Made by a program: the position numbers and the translations under genes. DNA of 64,000 nucleotides from Nocardioides speluncae. Its GTDB lineage: Bacteria > Actinomycetota > Actinomycetes > Propionibacteriales > Nocardioidaceae. This document shows positions 59,243 to 64,000 of the stretch, piece after piece. How positions within the stretch are numbered: position 1 is the stretch's first letter; each line of letters starts with the position of its first letter. The DNA is taken from NCBI RefSeq assembly GCF_003121585.1, contig NZ_QEOO01000037.1, forward strand, positions 1-64,000. The letters are read 5' to 3'. The notes under the pieces are model-generated. The model saw nothing but the letters and a program-made list of their open reading frames with translations. It was not told the origin of the DNA and did not search any database.

Positions 59243-59773
59243 ATGACCGACTTTTCGCGCCGCGAGGTGCCTCTGGACGCCGACGAGCCGACGATGCTGC
59301 TGGCGTGGCTCGACCATCACCGCGACACCCTGCGCTGGAAGGCGGACGGCCTGGACCAGGCCCAGCTCAACCAGCCGCTGGCGCCGTCGACGATGACCCT
59401 CGGCGGGCTGCTCAAGCACATGGCATTGGTCGAGTCGTCGTGGTTCCACGAGCGGTTCGCCGGGGGCACCCTGATCCCGCCGTTCGACACCGCCGACTGG
59501 GACGCGGACTGGGACTGGGAGTGGCACAGCGCGAAGGACGACAGCCCCGAGGAGCTGCGGGCGCTGTTCGACAGGTCGGTCGCGAAGTCCGACGAGGTCG
59601 TCGCCGCGGCGCTTGCCGGCGAGGGCATGGACGCGGTCGCGGCCGCGCAGAGCCGCAAGGGCGGGCCTATCAACCTGCGCTGGATCGTCACCCACATGAT
59701 CGAGGAGTACGCGCGTCACAACGGCCATGCCGACCTGATCCGCGAGGCCGTCGACGGTTCGGTCGGCGCGTGA
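59243..59773 (+). CDS. DinB-family protein
   Basis: A 176-residue four-helix protein. The three-histidine metal site of DinB-like proteins is seen as the His in LLAWLDHHRDTLRWK, LLKHMALVESSWF and RWIVTHMIEEYARHNGHAD. It is of the DUF664/mycothiol-linked type, in which relatives act in thiol-dependent detoxification. ATG at 59243 fits the family; an earlier ATG at 59213 is possible. The stop overlaps the GNAT gene (GTGA). Confidence 0.88.
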   Translation: MTDFSRREVPLDADEPTMLLAWLDHHRDTLRWKADGLDQAQLNQPLAPSTMTLGGLLKHMALVESSWFHERFAGGTLIPPFDTADWDADWDWEWHSAKDDSPEELRALFDRSVAKSDEVVAAALAGEGMDAVAAAQSRKGGPINLRWIVTHMIEEYARHNGHADLIREAVDGSVGA

Positions 59774-60270
59774 GCGAGGCGGCCCGGATCAGGCCCGCGA
59801 CCGCGGCCGACTGGCCGGCGATCTGGCCGTTCTTCGACGAGATCGTGCGGGCCCAGGAGAGCTACGCCTACCCGTTCGACCTCACCTCGGAGTCGGCGCG
59901 GGAGATCTGGATGATGAGGCCGCCCGGGCAGACCGTCGTACTCGAGGAGGACGGTGCAATCCTCGGCAGCGCCACCATGGGCCCCAACAAGGGCGGGCCC
60001 GGAGACCACATCGGGACCGGGTCGTTCATGGTCGACGGGGCGGCGCGCGGCAAGGGCGTCGGCCGCCGGCTGGGGGAGTACGTCGTGCAGTGGCACCGCG
60101 AGCAGGGCTTCCACGGGATCCAGTTCAACGCGGTCGTCGAGACCAACACCGCCGCGGTCAAGCTGTGGCAGGCGCTCGGCTTCGAGATCGTCGGCACCGT
60201 GCCCGAGGCCTTCCGGTCTCAAAAGCACGGGCTCGTGGGCCTGCATGTCATGTACCTGCCATTAGCCTGA
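59770..60270 (+). CDS. GNAT-family N-acetyltransferase
   Basis: A 166-residue acyltransferase with IRPATAADWPAIWPFFDEI, the acetyl-CoA motif VDGAARGKGVGRRLGEYVV and QFNAVVETNTAAVKLWQALGFEIVGTVP. The substrate is unknown. The GTG start overlaps the DinB stop, so they are co-translated. A TTA leucine codon, rare here, is the third from last codon. Confidence 0.9.
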   Translation: MSEAARIRPATAADWPAIWPFFDEIVRAQESYAYPFDLTSESAREIWMMRPPGQTVVLEEDGAILGSATMGPNKGGPGDHIGTGSFMVDGAARGKGVGRRLGEYVVQWHREQGFHGIQFNAVVETNTAAVKLWQALGFEIVGTVPEAFRSQKHGLVGLHVMYLPLA

Positions 60271-60274
60271 CCCG

Positions 60275-61156
60275 GTGCCAAGCCCGCAACACCAGCTCGC
60301 CGCCACGTTGATCCCGCGCATGTTCCCCACGCGCGAGATAACCGACCTGGCGAAGTTCCGCGACGCGCTGCGGCGCCGCAACCTCACCCGGCAGACCACG
60401 CCTCCGCGCGGACTGGCCCGCCGCTGGCAGATCGAGCGCCGCGACATCGGGTTCCCGGTGTACGTGCTGACCCGGCGTGGCTCGAAGCCGAGTCGGACTC
60501 TCCTCCACCTGCACGGCGGCTCCTTCGCCGCACCGGCCTTCCGGACCCAGTGGACCTACGCCACCGGCCTGGCCCGCGCCATCGACGCCCGGCTGATGTT
60601 CCCGGCGTACCCGCTGGCCCCCGAGTACACCTGGCGCGACTCCCACGAGCCGCTGGTCAAGCTCGCCGACGAAGCGGCGGAGGAGATGCCGCTGGTCATG
60701 TCCGGCGAGTCCGCGGGCGGTGGGCTGACGCTGGCGATCGCGGAGACGCTGCGCGACCGCGGCGGGCCGCAGCCGACGCACCTGGTGCTGATCTCGCCGT
60801 GGGCGGATCTCACCAAGACCGCGCCGGGGATGGCGGAGTACGCCGCGCGCGACCCGTGGCTCTCCTACGAGAACCACGACTACTACGCCGACTTCTGGGC
60901 CGGCTCGCGTGCCGACATCGACCGGCCCGAGGTGTCACCGGCGCTCGGCAAGCTGGACGGCCTGCCGCCGGCGCTGATGTTCTGCGGCACCCGCGACATG
61001 CTCTTCCCGTCCTGCGAGCAACTGGCCGAGCGCGGGCGCGAGTCCGGCTGGGACGTGGAGTTCGTGGTGGGCGAGGACCTGCTCCACGTCTACCCGATCC
61101 TGCCGATCCCGGAGGCCCGCGAGGCGCTGAAGCGCACCGTGGCCTTCCTCGCCTAA
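60275..61156 (+). CDS. alpha/beta hydrolase of the hormone-sensitive lipase group
   Basis: A 293-residue cytoplasmic esterase. The oxyanion motif HLHGGSF, the nucleophile elbow MSGESAGGGLTLA and the acidic/His pair (FCGTRDMLFPS and DLLHVYPIL) define the HSL/type IV esterase family. The substrate is unknown. GTG at 60275 is four bases after the GNAT stop, so it may be part of the DinB-GNAT operon. Confidence 0.88.
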   Translation: MPSPQHQLAATLIPRMFPTREITDLAKFRDALRRRNLTRQTTPPRGLARRWQIERRDIGFPVYVLTRRGSKPSRTLLHLHGGSFAAPAFRTQWTYATGLARAIDARLMFPAYPLAPEYTWRDSHEPLVKLADEAAEEMPLVMSGESAGGGLTLAIAETLRDRGGPQPTHLVLISPWADLTKTAPGMAEYAARDPWLSYENHDYYADFWAGSRADIDRPEVSPALGKLDGLPPALMFCGTRDMLFPSCEQLAERGRESGWDVEFVVGEDLLHVYPILPIPEAREALKRTVAFLA

Positions 61157-61356
61157 GCGGCTCGTCCAGAAACCGTCGCTGGCGGTCGTATGCGGGTTGC
61201 TTTGGCCTGGGGTTTCGGGCCCGAATTGCGTGGCTACTGTTCGCTTTGGTTGCGGTACTTGGTTGCGGTCCGCTGCCGGCTTACGGCTGTTTGTGGTCAA
61301 CGGTCTGTGGTTGCGGTTTCTTCAAACAATTCTGCTGCATTCCTTGATCTCTCGTT

Positions 61357-61370
61357 CGAACATATGTACG
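61357..61370 (+). promoter_or_regulatory. LexA-type SOS box upstream of DUF222/HNH copy 2
   Basis: CGAACATATGTACG is one mismatch from the actinobacterial SOS consensus CGAAC-N4-GTTCG and sits 49 bases before the proposed start. It matches the box at copy 1 in sequence and spacing. Confidence 0.7.
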
Positions 61371-61418
61371 GTGGGTCTATTCAATCCATCGGTGCGCTTC
61401 GGGGGAGGTGCCGGAAAC

Positions 61419-62642
61419 ATTCTCGTCAATGCGCCACATCCGGTACTTGCGTGCGCCGCGAATATTCTTGGCGAACTCGCGCAGCTCTCCGATGTCGAGC
61501 CTGGTTATATGCGGACCTCGGAGAAGGCCGACGCACTGCTCAAGCTTGTGAAGATAGAGACCCTGCTGACCGCGCTGCGGATGCAGATCATGGCCACCGC
61601 CGACGAGGTCGCCGAGGAGACCGGCGCTCGGGATGTGGCCGCCTGGCTGGCCCACCAGACCCGGTCCAACTCGAAGTCGTGCCGCGCCGACCTCCACCTC
61701 GCCACTGCGCTCGAGGCCCGCTGGACCCGGCTCGGCTCGGCAGTTGCTGCTGGTGGGGTGAACCTGGCCCAAGCGCGAGTGATCGCCCGGGCGCTGGACG
61801 AACTGCCGACCGACCTCGACCCCGACCTGCTGGTCAAGGCCGAAGAGCACCTGATCGAGGCAGCCGCCCACCACTACCCCGACGAACTGCGGATCCTGGG
61901 CCGGCGGATCCTGGACGTCATCGCCCCCGAGGTCGGCGAGGCCGAGGAAGCCAAACAGCTACAGCGCGAGGAAGAACGAGCCTGGAAGACCACCAGCCTC
62001 ACGCTGACCAGGCGCGGAGATGGCACCACTCGGCTGACCGGGGTGCTGCCCGACGCGACCGCAACCAGGCTGGTGACCTACTTGGATGCCTACACCTCAC
62101 CTCGGCAACAGGCCGCCACCACCGCCATGCCGCAGTACCGGGCCCGCGGTCAGGCGTTCTGTGCACTGCTGGAACACCTCGACCCCGCCAAGCTGCCCGA
62201 CCACGGCGGCGACGCCACCACGGTGATGGTGGTCATCGACCGCGACTCGTTGACCCGGGACCTCGCGGCCGCGGGGCTGGTCGGTACCGACGACAAGATC
62301 ACCGCCGCCGAGGCCCGCCGCCTGGCGTGCACCGCCCAGATCATCCCCGTCGTGCTCGGCGGGAAGTCCGAGATCCTCGACTTCGGCCGCACCCGCCGAC
62401 TCTTCTCCCGCGCCCAGCACAAAGCAATGCGGTTACGAGACAATCGGTGTCGCGGCGAGAATTGCACGGTGCCGGCAACTTGGTGTGAGGCCCATCATTG
62501 GGAACCGTGGTCAAAAGGCGGAAAGACCGACTTAGACGACGGCGTGCTCCTGTGCAGTCACCACCACCACAAAGCACACGACCCGCGATATTCGGTAGAG
62601 CGAATACCCAACGGCAATATCCGATTCCACCGCAGAACATAA
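61419..62642 (+). CDS. DUF222/HNH endonuclease (13E12-type), copy 2
   Basis: A protein of about 407 residues with the DUF222 domain (LLTALRMQIMATADEV, ARDVAAWLAHQT, NLAQARVIARALDELP) and HNH motif (CRGENCTVPATWCEAHHW, LLCSHHHHKAHD). At the position of copy 1's ATG it has ATT (61419), still preceded by GGGGGAGGTG, so initiation is at ATT or at an in-frame GTG (61392) that lies before the ribosome site. Two TTA codons (62433 and 62532) occur in the 3' part. The protein is otherwise intact. Confidence 0.85.
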   Translation: MLVNAPHPVLACAANILGELAQLSDVEPGYMRTSEKADALLKLVKIETLLTALRMQIMATADEVAEETGARDVAAWLAHQTRSNSKSCRADLHLATALEARWTRLGSAVAAGGVNLAQARVIARALDELPTDLDPDLLVKAEEHLIEAAAHHYPDELRILGRRILDVIAPEVGEAEEAKQLQREEERAWKTTSLTLTRRGDGTTRLTGVLPDATATRLVTYLDAYTSPRQQAATTAMPQYRARGQAFCALLEHLDPAKLPDHGGDATTVMVVIDRDSLTRDLAAAGLVGTDDKITAAEARRLACTAQIIPVVLGGKSEILDFGRTRRLFSRAQHKAMRLRDNRCRGENCTVPATWCEAHHWEPWSKGGKTDLDDGVLLCSHHHHKAHDPRYSVERIPNGNIRFHRRT

Positions 62643-62797
62643 GCCGGCCGTAACCACAGAACGACGACCACAGCGGCGCGCAAGAAGGGCGCCGACATTG
62701 AGTAGTACCGTAACCAAACGCCGACGGCGACCACGTAATTCGATAACTCTCGTGCGAAGACAGCCCAGCCAGAATGCCACCACAGTCTGTGCGCGGC

Positions 62798-63258
62798 TCA
62801 GCTGACCCGGACGTACCTCACGTCGAAGTCCACCGCCCAGGTCTCGCCGTCGGCCGACATCTCCCACGCGCCGGTGACGGTGTCGCCGTCCTCGCTGATG
62901 GTGGCGGTGAACCGCTGGTTGAAGCCGGGCGCCGTCCGCCACTGCTTCCACACGCCGTCGCCGATGCTCGCGTTGTAGACGCGCGCGACGCCGCGGCCGT
63001 CGGCGTACAGGACGGTGAACTCCTCGCTGGTGTCGTCGTACCCGGTGACGGCGTGGGGAACGGCAGGAGCCCCTCCCAGTCGGCGGGTACGGCGGTCTCC
63101 GGGCCGATGTCGGAGCGCTGGACCAGGTAGGCCCCGCCCTCCAGCCAGGCGATCTCCGTGCGCACCGGCCCGGCCTCGTCGCCTCTGGCCCACATGTCCC
63201 ACTCGCCCACGAGGACGTCCCACTGCTGCAGGGCGGGGTGCGGGGTCGGCTGTCGCAT
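62798..63258 (-). pseudogene. frameshifted DUF1579-like gene
   Basis: From ATG 63258 (AGGAG upstream) the frame reads MRQPTPHPALQQWDVLVGEWDMWARG and on to WEGLLPF, then leaves the protein-like frame. The continuation (HAVTGYDDTSEEFTVLYADG, then FTATISEDGDTVTGAWEMSADG, ending DVRYVRVS) is in another minus-strand frame that ends at 62798. One C is missing in the run at 63055-63058. The joined product (about 153 residues) looks like a small lipocalin-like DUF1579 protein. Either a real frameshift or a sequence error is possible. Confidence 0.7.
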
Positions 63259-63274
63259 GGGCTTCTCCTCTGGG

Positions 63275-63484
63275 TCAGACCTGCTCGGTCGGGTAGCGGT
63301 CCCGGATCTCGGCTCCGAAGTACCGGCCGGGACTGTCGGTGGACAGCAGTTCGCGGTAGACGCGCTGCGGGACCAGGAAGTAGTGGTAGACGTCGCCGCT
63401 GGTGAACTGGAGCTCGAGAGTCTGCCGGTCGGCGTCGTACCCGACCGAGCGGAGTACCGACGAGACCAGGAGCGTGCGTCGCAT
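63275..63484 (-). CDS. KTSC-domain protein
   Basis: A 69-residue protein. The KTSC domain fills it: VSSVLRSVGYDADRQTLELQF, SGDVYHYFLVPQRVYREL and a final GRYFGAEIRDRYP. Function of KTSC is unknown; some are fused to nucleic acid enzymes. ATG at 63484 follows the stop of the upstream PPOX-family gene by 3 bases, so they are co-transcribed. Confidence 0.85.
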   Translation of the reverse strand: MRRTLLVSSVLRSVGYDADRQTLELQFTSGDVYHYFLVPQRVYRELLSTDSPGRYFGAEIRDRYPTEQV

Positions 63485-63487
63485 CGG

Positions 63488-64000
63488 CTAGCCCGCCGGG
63501 TCCATGGGTACGACGCGCCGGTGGTCCAGGCCCTTGCCGTACTTCGGGTCACGGCCCGGGATGTGCAGGGCGTGCTCGGTGGCGTGCGCCCGGTAGAGCC
63601 GCACGTCGGCGGCCGAGTCGAGTTCCTCGGGCGCGTATGCCCGGAACGGAGGCTTGATCCCTTGGAAGGCCTGGTCGCAGACGTGGGCGAGCTCGGCGTC
63701 CGGCACCTGCTCGGCGGTCGCCTTCACGTAGACCGCGCCGGTGTTGGGCGGCACGGCCATCGAGTCGAAGATCACGAACGAGATCGCCGGCCGCGCGCCA
63801 ACGTTGTGGGTGTGCTGCGCTTCCGGGGAGGAGATCCAGTAGAAGGTGCGGTAGTCGTGGTGGGCGAACCAGACGGGCGAGACGCGCGGGCTGCCGTCGT
63901 CCTCGGAGGTGCCGAGGACGAGATAGTGGTTGGCGTCCACGATCCGGCGGGCGCGCTCCTGCAGCTCTTCGGTCTCGCTCTGCGGGGTGTCTTCGGCCAT
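63488..64000 (-). CDS. pyridoxamine 5'-phosphate oxidase-fold (FMN-binding) protein
   Basis: A 170-residue protein with the split-barrel signature HYLVLGTSEDDGSPRVSPVWF, followed by FYWISSPEAQHTHNV, ISFVIFDS and VKATAEQV. The fold binds FMN, heme or F420; which one is not clear. Genes of this type include heme-degrading and F420-dependent reductases. The ATG falls on the last base of the window, so it is complete but its promoter is not seen. Confidence 0.85.
   Translation of the reverse strand: MAEDTPQSETEELQERARRIVDANHYLVLGTSEDDGSPRVSPVWFAHHDYRTFYWISSPEAQHTHNVGARPAISFVIFDSMAVPPNTGAVYVKATAEQVPDAELAHVCDQAFQGIKPPFRAYAPEELDSAADVRLYRAHATEHALHIPGRDPKYGKGLDHRRVVPMDPAG

Larger units (their letters stand above)
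61222..62742 (+). mobile_element. 13E12-like element copy 2 with imperfect inverted arms
   Basis: The left arm (61222-61260, CGAATTGCGTGG ... GGTTGCGGTACTT) and the right arm (62704-62742, read on the minus strand as CGAATTACGTGG ... GGTTACGGTACT) are imperfect inverted copies flanking the DUF222/HNH gene. A second inner pair is TCTGTGGTTGCGG at 61304-61316 and its minus-strand match near 62651-62662. This is the architecture of a mobile repeat. No target duplication was confirmed by eye. Confidence 0.6.

Overview
The window is high-GC actinobacterial chromosome, most likely from a Nocardioides-like member of the Nocardioidaceae. This is inferred from the strong GC bias with frequent GTG starts, the actinobacterial gene neighbourhood mfd-lipoprotein-mazG-eno-DivIC-DUF501-ppx, several DUF222/HNH (13E12-type) genes, and short dispersed palindromes (GGTTTCGAGACGG... 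and GTGGTCGAGC...) of a kind common in that family. No rRNA gene, CRISPR array or prophage is visible. There is one tRNA candidate.

Layout. The left edge (1-2246) has a truncated DUF222/HNH gene, a small unknown ORF, a VOC protein and an alpha/beta hydrolase. Positions 2446-13578 hold an unusual phosphate-type ABC transporter locus on the plus strand: pstC, pstA, a PstS with a C-terminal membrane anchor, an 881-residue anchored protein of unknown family, a sortase-fold membrane protein that has lost its catalytic residues, a PstS-like protein with Ig-like repeats, pstB and a lytic transglycosylase. Most are joined by 1-4 base overlaps. Positions 13595-20405 carry a DHFR-like reductase, an AraC regulator and an arsenic cluster (ArsC, ArsR-phosphatase fusion, ArsR-ArsN fusion, divergent flavoprotein), then an orphan second PstS/Ig protein. 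Arsenate normally enters cells through Pst transporters, so this adjacency is suggestive.

Positions 20387-25756 contain a hydrolase, a secreted GH1 enzyme divergent from a TetR gene around a perfect palindrome, a Tat-type lipoprotein serpin and another lipoprotein. Positions 25830-38741 are mostly housekeeping: mfd, SurA-like lipoprotein, mazG, eno, DivIC, DUF501, ppx/gppA, DUF2330, uracil-DNA glycosylase, a two-ACT protein and def, followed by a tRNA-like gene with anticodon UAA.

Positions 38887-49443 contain a SOS-boxed DUF222/HNH element, a GMC oxidoreductase, a Bax1-I protein, a four-gene ABC/two-component operon, a secreted SGNH hydrolase and a 31-bp tandem repeat array. Positions 49449-61156 carry a GDSL hydrolase, DUF1989, cystathionine beta-synthase, regulators, a TSUP permease, a yigZ remnant, a VWA lipoprotein, a lipase, VOC, DinB, GNAT and an HSL-type hydrolase. 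The right end (61222-64000) has a second DUF222/HNH element with imperfect inverted-repeat arms, a frameshifted gene, a KTSC protein and a PPOX-family protein.

The most interesting points are the Pst locus with its pseudo-sortase, dispersed palindromes that now encode the signal-peptide region of two unrelated secreted proteins and a linker in Mfd, the 13E12-like elements with LexA-type boxes and inverted arms, and a short-armed tRNA with a UAA anticodon.
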